NCBI GenBank assembly: GCA_024653775.1
Contig: JANLHZ010000185.1
Coordinates: forward strand, 1 to 57,935
Source of the DNA: Planctomycetota bacterium
Lineage (GTDB): Bacteria; Planctomycetota; UBA8742; JACQVU01; JANLHZ01
DNA length: 57,935 bases
Reading direction: 5' to 3'
Shown here one piece after another: positions 35,159 to 43,326 of the stretch (positions are counted from its first letter, which is position 1; every line of letters starts with the position of its first letter). The notes under the pieces are model-generated. The model was not told the DNA's origin, ran no database searches, and saw nothing but the letters and a program-made list of their open reading frames with translations. The translations under genes and the position numbers were made by a program.

Positions 35159-35190
35159 AGCCACGCGCCCGATAGGGCGCCAAAGTTATC
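35159..35190. repeat. REP-like 32-nt hairpin unit (opposite strand to 14135)
   Basis: GCGCCC-GATA-GGGCGC forms a perfect 6-bp stem within a unit otherwise identical to those at 14135-14199 read on the other strand. The flanking GAGATTTCAGATT is also shared with the 14120 region. Confidence 0.85.
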
Positions 35191-35227
35191 GAGATTTCAG
35201 ATTGAACATCCTACTTCTGACTCTACA

Positions 35228-35249
35228 TTCAATTCGTAATTCGTAATTG
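35228..35249. repeat. Short heptamer array (TAATTCG)
   Basis: About three units ending TTCGTAATTCGTAATTG, in the gap between the NtrC-type regulator and the kinase. It has the same unit as 15056. Confidence 0.7.
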
Positions 35250-35407
35250 CTCCCGTGACGGTTCGCGCCTTGCAAAATGCAATGGTCCGCGGCGGACGAT
35301 GTTGAAATCTTCAATGCATTCAGGCTCGGGAAGGTGTCAAATCGAGGATTCTCGCCTCCACCGGTCTGGCAAGGCAGTTGCTATTTATCTTTGTCGAAAG
35401 GATTCCG

Positions 35408-37252
35408 ATGGGTTCTTTATCGCTCAAGAAAAAAATTCTCGTTGGCTACGGAGTGGCGTTTCTGCTCGTCGCGTTGATCGCGTGGCTCGCGGTGACGAAT
35501 CTCGAGAAGCTCGGAGAAGCGACTGACGGCATCCTGCGCGAAAATTATCGGAGCATCCTCGCGGCGGAGAACATGATCGACGCGCTGGAACGTCAGGACA
35601 GCGGCGTGCTGATAATGTTCCTGGGCGATCGTCACAAGGGCGTGGGTCAGTTCCGCGAGGCGGAGACCGAGTTCAGATCGTGGCTTGCGAAGGCGAAGGA
35701 CAACATCACTATCGATGGCGAGCAGGAACTCGTCGAATCGATCGGGACGGAATACGCGGCCTACATCGAGCGCTTCGAGGAGCTGACGCAGGTACAAAGC
35801 GATTTGGAGCCTATGACCAGGTCGTTCATCGAGACTTACCAGATCACGGTTCATCCGCTGTTTTCGGTCGTGCGGGAGCGCTGCGTCGACCTCCGGAAGC
35901 TTAACGAAGATACGATGTATGTGGCGAGCCTCGATGCGGGCGACGTTGCGACCAGCGCGAAATGGTCCACGGTAATCTTCTCCGCCGCGCTGTCGATGGT
36001 AGCGCTTGTCTTCTGTCTGCTGCTCGCGGAGCGGATCGTACGGCCGCTCGCGAGGTTCATGGACGCATCGCGCAAGATATCGCAGGGAGACTACAGCGTC
36101 AGCATCCCCGTTTTTTCGTCGGACGAGCTTGGAACGCTCGCGGGGGAGTTCAACCATATGGCGTCGCAGCTCTCGGTTTTTCACGAACTGAACATCGACA
36201 AGATCATCGCGGAGAAGAACAAGAACGAGGCGATACTCTCGTGCATCGACGACGCAATCGTGGTGCTCGATACGCAGCTCGTCGCGATTTCGATCAACCC
36301 CGCGGCGAGGAGGGTTCTCTCACTGGAATTCGAAAACGAAAGGCGTCTCAGGCTTTACGAAATCGTTTCGGACGAAAGCGTCATTTGTCTCGTAAGCGCC
36401 GTAGTGGAGACTGGCGTCCGCCAGGAAGTCTCCGATGAGAAACGAATCCTCGTGATCGAGCTTTCAGGCGAGAAAAGGCACTACCTTTACTCCGCGACCC
36501 CCGTGTCCGGAAGGGATTCGGGCGTAATCGGCGTGATTCTGATGCTGCGCGACATAACGCGGCTTCGCGAGATCGAGAGGATGAAGAGCGAGTTCGTCAC
36601 CGCCGCGTCGCACGAGCTGAGGACTCCGCTGCAGAGCCTCGGGATGAGCGTCGATCTGCTTATCGAGCACGCGATAGAGAATCTCGCGGAGAAGGACCGT
36701 GAGCTTCTGAAAGCCGCGCACGAGGAGGTCAGCCGGATGAAGAAACTCGTGAGCGACCTTCTGGACCTTTCGAAGATCGAGGCGGGAAAGATCGACCTCG
36801 ATTTCGAGAACGTGTCCGCGACGACGCTCTTCAAAACCGCATGCAGCGTCTTCAGGAGCCAGATCGAAATGAAGGAGATCGAGTTCCGGACGGAGCTTGC
36901 GGACGATCTGCCGCAGGTGCGCGCTGACGCGAACAAGATCGCGTGGGTGCTTACGAACCTGATTTCGAACGCGATCAGATACGTTTCGCGGAAGGGCCAC
37001 ATCCGGCTGATCGCGACGAGAGTCGGCGCGAACGTCCACGTATCGGTAAAGGACGACGGGCCGGGCATCCCGGACGAGTACCACGAAAAAGTTTTCCAGA
37101 AATTCATACAGGTCAAGGGACAGGAAGGCGGCACCGGCCTAGGCCTCGCAATCTGCAAAGAGATCGTACAGGCCCATCACGGCTCGATCTGGGTCGAATC
37201 GTCCCCGACGCGGGGGAGCACGTTCACGTTTACGCTGCCAGTCGCAAGTTAG
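35408..37252 (+). CDS. Sensor histidine kinase (HAMP-PAS-HisKA-HATPase)
   Basis: 614 aa from ATG 35408 with AAAGGA upstream. Two membrane helices (about 10-27 and 180-202) enclose a helical periplasmic sensor of about 150 aa. HAMP (about 203-255), a PAS domain (about 265-380) and HisKA with SHELRTPLQ (phospho-His) follow. The ATPase has N-box NLISNAIRY, G1 DDGPGIPD, F-box and G2 GTGLGLAI. The helical sensor resembles four-helix-bundle sensors, not KdpD. It is the first gene of an operon leading through a receiver protein into K+ uptake genes, so osmotic or K+ sensing is a reasonable inference. Confidence 0.94.
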   Translation: MGSLSLKKKILVGYGVAFLLVALIAWLAVTNLEKLGEATDGILRENYRSILAAENMIDALERQDSGVLIMFLGDRHKGVGQFREAETEFRSWLAKAKDNITIDGEQELVESIGTEYAAYIERFEELTQVQSDLEPMTRSFIETYQITVHPLFSVVRERCVDLRKLNEDTMYVASLDAGDVATSAKWSTVIFSAALSMVALVFCLLLAERIVRPLARFMDASRKISQGDYSVSIPVFSSDELGTLAGEFNHMASQLSVFHELNIDKIIAEKNKNEAILSCIDDAIVVLDTQLVAISINPAARRVLSLEFENERRLRLYEIVSDESVICLVSAVVETGVRQEVSDEKRILVIELSGEKRHYLYSATPVSGRDSGVIGVILMLRDITRLREIERMKSEFVTAASHELRTPLQSLGMSVDLLIEHAIENLAEKDRELLKAAHEEVSRMKKLVSDLLDLSKIEAGKIDLDFENVSATTLFKTACSVFRSQIEMKEIEFRTELADDLPQVRADANKIAWVLTNLISNAIRYVSRKGHIRLIATRVGANVHVSVKDDGPGIPDEYHEKVFQKFIQVKGQEGGTGLGLAICKEIVQAHHGSIWVESSPTRGSTFTFTLPVAS

Positions 37253-37261
37253 GAGAGATTT

Positions 37262-37957
37262 ATGGACAAGACCCCGGTACTGATCATCGACGACGAGAAA
37301 AACATCAGGCTCACCATGTCGCACACTCTGGAGGACCTGGAGCTTGAGATCGACACCGCCGTCAACGGCGAAGAAGCCATCGAAAAGATGGACAAGCGGG
37401 ACTTCAGCCTCGTCTTCCTCGATCTCAGAATGCCGGGGATGGACGGAATGGACGTCCTGCGCGAAATAAGAAAGCATCATTCGAAAACACCTGTAGTGAT
37501 AATCACCGCGCACGGGACCGTCGATAACGCGGTGGAGGCCATGAAGCTCGGAGTTGCGGATTTCATTCAGAAGCCGTTCAGTCCCAGGGAAATCCGCGAT
37601 CTCGCCATGTCGGTGCTCAGACGCGGAGACGTGGACGAACAGAACGCGATCAGCTACGAATCGCTGATCGAGCTTGCCGCGCGGAGGATTGCGGATCGTG
37701 AGTTCCACCTTGCAATGGAAGCTGTGAAGAGAGCCATTGCGATGGAGCCATCGCAGCCGGAGGCGTACAACCTTCTCGGTGCTCTGCACGAGGTGACGGA
37801 AGACGAACTCGAAGCGCAAAGGTTCTACCGCGCGGCTCTCGACATCGACCCGACGTTCAGACCGGCGCAGTCGAATCTGGAGCGCGTGACTTCGTTTTTC
37901 CGGAACGGCGGAATCAAACTCGTTGCAGATGGCGACGAAACCGGAGAGAAGCCATGA
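37262..37957 (+). CDS. Response regulator with TPR output region
   Basis: 231 aa. The receiver domain (1-120) has DDE at 10-12, phosphoacceptor Asp54 (FLDLRMPG), Thr in ITAHG and Lys in QKPF. The rest (about 130-215) contains at least two TPR-like helix pairs (FHLAMEAVKRAIAMEPSQPEAYNLLGALHE; AQRFYRAALDIDPTFRPAQSNLERV). It has no DNA-binding domain, so signalling would run through protein contacts. It starts 9 nt after the kinase stop and overlaps the next trkA gene by 4 nt. It may be the direct phosphate acceptor for the kinase, or may compete with the NtrC-type regulator. Confidence 0.88.
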   Translation: MDKTPVLIIDDEKNIRLTMSHTLEDLELEIDTAVNGEEAIEKMDKRDFSLVFLDLRMPGMDGMDVLREIRKHHSKTPVVIITAHGTVDNAVEAMKLGVADFIQKPFSPREIRDLAMSVLRRGDVDEQNAISYESLIELAARRIADREFHLAMEAVKRAIAMEPSQPEAYNLLGALHEVTEDELEAQRFYRAALDIDPTFRPAQSNLERVTSFFRNGGIKLVADGDETGEKP

Positions 37958-38376
37958 AGAATGACAGATACATCGTGATCGTCGGTTGCGGAAGGCTCGG
38001 ATCCCATCTGGCAAACAGACTGAGCATCGAAGGCAATTCCGTCGTGGTCATCGATAACAAGGAGTCGACGTTCGAAAACCTCTCCCTCGATTTCAGCGGA
38101 TTCCGCATAGAGGGTGACGCCACTCGTCTGTCGGTTTTGAAGGAAGCGAAACTTGGGGACGCAGACGTGCTTATCGCGACGACGCGCGAGGATAACGTCA
38201 ATCTCATGGTTGCTCAGGTGGCGCATAAGCTGTTCGCGGTCCCGAAGGTCATCGCGCGGGTTTTCGATCCACGGAGGGAAGAAATGTACAAACAGCTCGG
38301 CGTAGAAACGATATGCCCGACAACCGTGGCGGCTGAACTGTTTCTTATCGAGGCCTCGAAGGGAGGAAAACGATGA
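37954..38376 (+). CDS. trkA: TrkA-N (RCK_N) subunit without C-terminal domain
   Basis: 140 aa, a single Rossmann fold: IVIVGCGRLGSHLANRL gives the nucleotide loop GxGxxG, VVVIDNKE the acidic strand end, and EGDATRLSVLKEA and ATTREDNVNLMVAQVA follow. It lacks the RCK_C domain. With the next gene it looks like a TrkA split in two proteins; E. coli TrkA has two N-C units in one chain. It regulates a Trk/Ktr channel by binding nucleotide. It overlaps genes on both sides by 4 nt (ATGA), so translation is coupled. Confidence 0.9.
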   Translation: MKNDRYIVIVGCGRLGSHLANRLSIEGNSVVVIDNKESTFENLSLDFSGFRIEGDATRLSVLKEAKLGDADVLIATTREDNVNLMVAQVAHKLFAVPKVIARVFDPRREEMYKQLGVETICPTTVAAELFLIEASKGGKR

Positions 38377-39035
38377 AAGTTCTTCTCGTTGGCGGCGGCA
38401 AGACGCTCTATTTCCTTTGCCGGAAGTTCACTTCCTCCGGGCACGACGTAATCATCGTCGATAGCGACAGGGATGAATGCGTTTCGCTGTCGAGGCAGTT
38501 GACTGCGACGGTGGTCGCGGGTGACGGAAGCGATTCCAGGATCCTCGATGAAGCCGGAGTTCGCGGGGCGGACGTGGTGCTTGCGATCACGTCGAACGAT
38601 CAGGACAACCTCGTCATCTGCCAGCTTGCGATGCGAACGTTCGGCGTGCGCCGGGCGATGGCGCTCGCGAACGACCCTGAGAATGCGACAGTTTTCAGGG
38701 ATCTTGGACTCGATGCGTTTTCGACCACTGAAATCATCGGAAGTCTGATCGAGCAGCACGCGGCTATAGATCAGGTGAGAAACCTGCTTCCGGTGGGGGA
38801 AGGCAAGGTCAACGTGACGGAAGTCTCCGTGGATACGGGATCGCCAGTCGCGGGCAAGTTGCTTAAAGATATCGAGCTGCCAGGGAACGCGCTCGTCGCG
38901 GTGATAATCCGCGAGAACGAGACAATCGTCCCCCGCGGGGGAAGCTCGATCATCGCGGGAGACAGAGTTGTTCTGATTACGCTTCCAGAGAATCACGGCA
39001 AAGTGATCGAGGCGTTTACAGGGGAGCGCGCGTAG
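38373..39035 (+). CDS. trkA: TrkA K+ uptake regulatory subunit (RCK_N + RCK_C)
   Basis: 220 aa. The RCK_N part has VLLVGGGKTLYFLCRKF, where the usual last Gly of the loop is replaced, VIIVDSDRDEC, AGDGSDSRILDEAGV and AITSNDQDNLVICQLA. The RCK_C part (about 135-215) has DTGSPVAGKLLKDIELPGNALVAVIIRE and AGDRVVLI. It should sit on the cytoplasmic face of the TrkH channel encoded next (9-nt gap) and gate it. The altered nucleotide loop suggests this half may bind nucleotide weakly, leaving that role to its partner. Confidence 0.92.
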   Translation: MKVLLVGGGKTLYFLCRKFTSSGHDVIIVDSDRDECVSLSRQLTATVVAGDGSDSRILDEAGVRGADVVLAITSNDQDNLVICQLAMRTFGVRRAMALANDPENATVFRDLGLDAFSTTEIIGSLIEQHAAIDQVRNLLPVGEGKVNVTEVSVDTGSPVAGKLLKDIELPGNALVAVIIRENETIVPRGGSSIIAGDRVVLITLPENHGKVIEAFTGERA

Positions 39036-39044
39036 GAGCGGAAG

Positions 39045-40544
39045 ATGAAAATGCGGGAGCACCTTAAACAGCGATACGGGGTCATCCTTTCCTACGTGGG
39101 ATCGATCCTGATTCTCACGTCCGTCGTTGCGCTTACGCCGCTGATTCTGCTTCTTGCGGAGCCGACGGAAGCTACCCACGCGATGGCGTTCGTACTGCCG
39201 GCGATTCTAATGGCGCTGCTTGGCATGTTGCTCTGGCTCACTCTCAGACAGAAGTCGGACGTGGCGCTATCCGTCCAGGAAGGCGGGGTAATCGTTCTGA
39301 TTAGCTGGCTCTTCGTCGTGGCGTTCTCTGCGTGGCCGTTCATAACGGTTACAGGTCTCGATTTCTCGCAGGCATTCTTCGAATCCATGAGCGGCTGGAC
39401 GACCACCGGGCTTTCCGTGGTCGACGTGACCTCCGCGCCGAAGTCGATCCTGATCTGGCGGAGCATAATCCAGCTCGCGGGCGGCGCCGGTCTTGCGATA
39501 CTGATGATGTCCGCGATCGTCGGTCCGACGGGAGCCGGGATCGCAAGCGCGGAGGGTCGCAGCGATCAGCTCGTTCCACATGTGCGCAGGTCGGCGCGAC
39601 TCGTCCTCATTATCTACGGCTGCTACGCCGCCCTTGGGACAGTAGCGTACTACCTCGCGGGCATGCCCATTTTCGACGCGGTCAACCACAGTTTCGCCGC
39701 GGTTTCCACCGGAGGGTTCTCCACGAGGACGGAAAGCATCGGCTACTATGATTCCATACTCGTCGAAGCGGTGACGTTTCCGCTGATGATCCTCGGAAAC
39801 CTAAGCTTCGTGACCGCCTGGTATCTCTGGCGCGGAAAATTCAGAACGGTGCTGAAGAACGGCGAAGTCCGTCTGATGGCTTTCGTAATTCCGATTTCCA
39901 TCGCTCTTGTGTTCTTTCTGACCTGCCAGGAACTCTACATCGGGCTTGAAAAATCCGTCCGCGTTTCGATGTTCGAAATCGTGACCGCGATCACTACGAC
40001 CGGGTTCTCGACCGTAGGCTACGGAGACTGGAACGCCTTCGGTCTGTGTCTGATGATCGCGCTGATGCTAATTGGCGGAGGGACCTGCTCCACCGCGGGC
40101 GGCATCAAGCAGTTCAGGATATACATTCTGATAAAAGCTCTGGTGTGGGACATACGCGCGCAGCTTCTTCCGCGGACGGTAGTCCAGCCTAGGCCTGTAT
40201 GGGATGGTAATCGACGGTCGTTTTTAGACGATTCGAAACTGCGCGCCATTTTCGTGTTCGTGTTTCTGTACCTCGCGACATACGGGCTAGGCGTGCTGCT
40301 TCTCTGCGCATCCGGGTACAGTCTTCCGGATTCGCTGTTCGAGTTCGCCTCCGCGCTTGGAACCGTCGGTCTTTCCGTCGGAGTCACGAGCGCGAAAATG
40401 CCCGTAGCGGCTCTATGGGCAGAAACCATCGCGATGTTCCTCGGTCGCCTGGAATTCATAGTAGTTGTAGTGAGCGTGATGAAGCTCGCGAGCGACGTCC
40501 GCGCCTCTTTCAAAACTGTTCGGAAGGAGCATCAATATGCATAA
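39045..40544 (+). CDS. trkH: TrkH-type potassium uptake protein
   Basis: 499 aa with about ten to twelve helices. The four selectivity-filter half-loops are visible: GWTTTGLS, VSTGGFST, ITTTGFST and LGTVGLS, each with the conserved Gly. The length (about 480-500) and the extra N-terminal helices place it with TrkH rather than KtrB. With the two preceding TrkA subunits it forms a complete Trk system for K+ accumulation, the first response to osmotic upshift. The next gene starts 8 nt before its stop. Confidence 0.94.
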   Translation: MKMREHLKQRYGVILSYVGSILILTSVVALTPLILLLAEPTEATHAMAFVLPAILMALLGMLLWLTLRQKSDVALSVQEGGVIVLISWLFVVAFSAWPFITVTGLDFSQAFFESMSGWTTTGLSVVDVTSAPKSILIWRSIIQLAGGAGLAILMMSAIVGPTGAGIASAEGRSDQLVPHVRRSARLVLIIYGCYAALGTVAYYLAGMPIFDAVNHSFAAVSTGGFSTRTESIGYYDSILVEAVTFPLMILGNLSFVTAWYLWRGKFRTVLKNGEVRLMAFVIPISIALVFFLTCQELYIGLEKSVRVSMFEIVTAITTTGFSTVGYGDWNAFGLCLMIALMLIGGGTCSTAGGIKQFRIYILIKALVWDIRAQLLPRTVVQPRPVWDGNRRSFLDDSKLRAIFVFVFLYLATYGLGVLLLCASGYSLPDSLFEFASALGTVGLSVGVTSAKMPVAALWAETIAMFLGRLEFIVVVVSVMKLASDVRASFKTVRKEHQYA

Positions 40545-41139
40545 GCAGGAACAAAGCTCCGATATGTACCGCAGAACTGGAAATCTGAAACTTCTCATCT
40601 GCGACCCGCTTCAAGCGAAGCCGTCAATCGAATGCGCCGGGTGGCGGTGGACCTACGGGGCGATCGACCTCTTCGATCTCGCGGTGGACGAACGCCCGGA
40701 GCTGATCGTACTCAGGTTTCCGAAAGCGCCCGGAAACGTCAGGGACGAACTGGTGGCGCTCTGCCGGGCGCTGTCCAGAAACAGCCACACGCGGGAAATT
40801 CCCGTGCTCGCGGTTCTTCACGAGAAGCACCGCTTCGTGATGGACGCGCTGAAAGACGCGGGTGTGCGCTACGTCCGGTTCGCCGACGACAGAGTGTTCC
40901 GCTCGAACCTGCTGGTCGACCTTGCCCGCAATCTGCGTCCGGAGTTCAGAGTCGCGGAGCAGCTAAAGGAGATATGCCCGTACATCCGCTACCAGCCGCT
41001 GGACGAATCCGCGGAACTGCGCGTATGCGGAGCCTACCGCAGCCGACTTGTACTAGGCGGCGAACGACTTCTCGAAACGTGCGAGTCGAAGGATCACGTC
41101 GGCTGTCCGTACTTCTTATCGCCCAGGGGGGAAACATGA
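40537..41139 (+). CDS. Receiver-like protein without the phosphoacceptor Asp, with a C-terminal Cys motif
   Basis: 200 aa, not a recognised family. Residues about 17-135 look like a CheY fold: LLICD, a helix, ELIVLRF where the strand-3 phosphoacceptor should stand, a helix, IPVLAVLHEKHR, ALKDAGVRYVRF. The Asp is missing at the expected place, so it is probably a pseudo-receiver. The C-terminal part has Cys147, Cys164, Cys182 and Cys190 and the phrase CPY twice, a possible metal or redox site. It overlaps trkH by 8 nt and the KtrB-like gene by 4 nt (ATGA), so it is translated with the two K+ channels. A role in regulating or coupling them is inferred from context only. Confidence 0.7.
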   Translation: MHKQEQSSDMYRRTGNLKLLICDPLQAKPSIECAGWRWTYGAIDLFDLAVDERPELIVLRFPKAPGNVRDELVALCRALSRNSHTREIPVLAVLHEKHRFVMDALKDAGVRYVRFADDRVFRSNLLVDLARNLRPEFRVAEQLKEICPYIRYQPLDESAELRVCGAYRSRLVLGGERLLETCESKDHVGCPYFLSPRGET

Positions 41140-42497
41140 CCTTTCGGGGCAGAGTTCTGAAGGCGCACCCGGCGAGCCTTGTGCTCGTCACGTTCCTGCT
41201 CGCGATCGCTCTCGGGACCGCGCTTCTTTGTCTCCCCGGTGCGACGACTTCTGAAAGCATCCCCGTTCTCGATGCGGCTTTCACGTCGACGAGCGCGGTT
41301 TGCGTCACCGGACTCGTCGTCGTCGACACTGGAACGTACTTCACCACCTTCGGGCAGGTCGTCATACTCGTCCTGATACAGATAGGCGGGCTTGGCGTTA
41401 TGACGATCTCCGTCGCGCTGTTCCGCTGGCTTGGAAGGAGCGTTTCCTTCCACCAGCGTATGGTGATGCAGGATCTTTTCGCTCACACTCCAAGGGAGGA
41501 CATTTACAGCCTCGTAAAGAGCGTCATCGCGTTCACGCTCAGCGCGGAAACCATCGGCGCGGCGCTGCTCGCCTTTAGGTTCGCGGACGACATGCCGCTT
41601 GCGGACGCCGTGTACTCCGGAGTCTTCCACTCGATATCCGCGTTCTGTAACGCCGGGTTCGCGCTGTTCCCGGACAGCCTCGTCAAATACCGCGGCGATC
41701 TTCTCGTCAACGGCGTGGTGTGCGGACTCATAATACTGGGCGGAATCGGGTTCCCGGTGCTCTACGACTTGCAGAGCAGGTTCCTTTCGAGGGATCGGAG
41801 GTCGCGGCTGTCCGTGCAGACGAAAACCGTGCTCGTAACTACGCTGATTCTCATCGTAGCAGGAGCGATTATGTTCGGAGTTCTGGAGCGGACCGCGCAA
41901 GAGGAAGGAGCCTCCGTGATGGAAAGCGCGCTGACTTCTGTTTTTCAGTCCGTCACATGCCGCACGGCGGGGTTCAACACCGTCGATATCGGCGCGCTCA
42001 GCCCCGGAACCATCGCCGCGATGCTGTTCCTGATGTTCTTCGGCGCGTCGCCCGGCTCGTGCGGCGGCGGAGTCAAAACGACGACGCTCGCGATCCTCGT
42101 GGCGTTCACGCTGAGCAGGCTGCGGAGAAACCGCAGAGTCAATCTCTTTCATAAAAGCGTGCCTACCGACACGGTCACGAAGAGCGCTTCGCTCGTGCTG
42201 CTTTCGCTCGCGCTCGTCGGACTTGCGCTTTTCATGATACTCGCGTTCGACTCGATATTCGCGGCGGGGGAGGAACGGCCGGAGTTCCTTGCATATCTCT
42301 TCGAGACGGTATCCGCGTTCGCGACGGTGGGACTGTCGATGGGAATCACCGCGAACCTCGGCGCGTGGGGCAAAATCTGGATCATTTTCATGATGATCGT
42401 CGGCAGAGTCGGAGTGCTGACGTTCTCGTACATCATCTTAGGTTCGGGACGAGCCACCGGAATCGAATACGCCGAGGAGAACGTGATGATCGGGTGA
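41136..42497 (+). CDS. ktrB: KtrB/TrkH-type K+ channel subunit
   Basis: 453 aa from ATG 41136, preceded by GGGGGGAAAC; the same frame is open further upstream, but that overlaps the previous gene. Filter loops: TSAVCVTGL, AFCNAGF, VTCRTAGFN and AFATVGLSM. FGASPGSCGGGVKTTT corresponds to the gating-loop region of helix D. The length and the shorter N-terminus fit KtrB (Na+-dependent K+ uptake in the Ktr system). It is followed by a KtrA gene, giving a second K+ uptake system in the same operon. Confidence 0.92.
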   Translation: MTFRGRVLKAHPASLVLVTFLLAIALGTALLCLPGATTSESIPVLDAAFTSTSAVCVTGLVVVDTGTYFTTFGQVVILVLIQIGGLGVMTISVALFRWLGRSVSFHQRMVMQDLFAHTPREDIYSLVKSVIAFTLSAETIGAALLAFRFADDMPLADAVYSGVFHSISAFCNAGFALFPDSLVKYRGDLLVNGVVCGLIILGGIGFPVLYDLQSRFLSRDRRSRLSVQTKTVLVTTLILIVAGAIMFGVLERTAQEEGASVMESALTSVFQSVTCRTAGFNTVDIGALSPGTIAAMLFLMFFGASPGSCGGGVKTTTLAILVAFTLSRLRRNRRVNLFHKSVPTDTVTKSASLVLLSLALVGLALFMILAFDSIFAAGEERPEFLAYLFETVSAFATVGLSMGITANLGAWGKIWIIFMMIVGRVGVLTFSYIILGSGRATGIEYAEENVMIG

Positions 42498-42501
42498 GTT
42501 C

Positions 42502-42529
42502 AATTACGAATTACGAATTACGAATGATG
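42502..42529. repeat. Heptamer array (AATTACG) in the ktrB-ktrA gap
   Basis: Three exact AATTACG units and a degenerate fourth (AATGATG). The unit is the reverse complement of the CGTAATT unit at 15056 and 35228. Confidence 0.85.
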
Positions 42530-42576
42530 TTGAATAGCAACGACTATAAATCGAATCACGACAGCGGAGAAAACGA

Positions 42577-43233
42577 ATGAAACGTTACGCGGTAATAGGA
42601 CTTGGGAACTTCGGTTTCTACGCGGCAAAGGCGCTGTTCGAGGACGGCTCGGAAGTGATCGCGATAGACACCGACAAGCAGCGAGTGCACCAGGTAGATC
42701 ATTACGCGACGGAGGCGATAGTGCTCGACGCGACCGACAAGGAAGCGGTCCGCAGCCTCGGTCTCGAACACATGGACGCGGTAATCGTCTCAACGGGAAC
42801 GAAAATCAGCACGAGCATCCTCGTCTGCCTGCACCTCGCTGAACTCGGCGCGAAGAAGATCGTCGCGAAGGCGCTCGATGACGACCACGCCAAAATCCTC
42901 CGAAAGGTCGGCGCCACCGAAATCATTCATCCGGAGCGCGACATGGCGATCCGGGTTTCGCGCAGTCTTTCCCGCCCGAACATTCTCGACTTCATCCCGC
43001 TCGCCGACGAGTTCGACCTGATCCAGGTGGAGACGCCTAAGGAGTTCATCGGCAAGACGCTGAAGGACCTGAACCTCCGCGCCAAATACGGAGTGCACAT
43101 TATCGCGATCAAGGAGCTTTCACCGGAAAACTTCATACTCGTGCCGCCGCCGAATCAGGAAATCAAGTCGAGCGACATTCTGGTGATGCTCGGAAGGTCC
43201 GACGATATCCGCAAGATCAAGGCGATCAAATAA
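42577..43233 (+). CDS. ktrA: KtrA K+ uptake regulatory subunit
   Basis: 218 aa, RCK_N then RCK_C. YAVIGLGNFGFYAAKALFEDG gives the full GxGxxG loop, VIAIDTDK the acidic end, LDATDKEAVRSLGLEHMDAVIVSTG and KIVAKALDDDHAKILRKVGATEIIHPERDMA the family phrases; KTLKDLNLRAKYGVHIIAI is in RCK_C. Length and sequence agree closely with KtrA, which forms an octameric nucleotide-binding ring under KtrB. It is the last gene of the kinase-to-K+ operon; an 80-nt gap with a heptamer array precedes it. Confidence 0.95.
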   Translation: MKRYAVIGLGNFGFYAAKALFEDGSEVIAIDTDKQRVHQVDHYATEAIVLDATDKEAVRSLGLEHMDAVIVSTGTKISTSILVCLHLAELGAKKIVAKALDDDHAKILRKVGATEIIHPERDMAIRVSRSLSRPNILDFIPLADEFDLIQVETPKEFIGKTLKDLNLRAKYGVHIIAIKELSPENFILVPPPNQEIKSSDILVMLGRSDDIRKIKAIK

Positions 43234-43326
43234 AACTCGACCTCGGCGTGTTCCAGCCTCCATAGCGAGAGCACGGAAGTTCGACCTTGGCTTCCGTCGG
43301 ATGTGGATTCGGAGTAACATCGATAA

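Noticed and set aside
35408-37252. KdpD as identity of the kinase upstream of the K+ genes
   Set aside because: There is no KdpD N-terminal Usp-like domain and no four-helix DUF4118 region; the architecture is membrane sensor-HAMP-PAS.
40632-41135. Upstream in-frame extension of the KtrB-like gene
   Set aside because: The extension lies in another frame of the pseudo-receiver gene and has Arg/Gly-rich nonsense composition; the ATG at 41136 has a ribosome site and the usual ATGA overlap.
3539-42529. Heptamer arrays as CRISPR arrays
   Set aside because: The units are 7 nt with no spacers and no cas genes are present.
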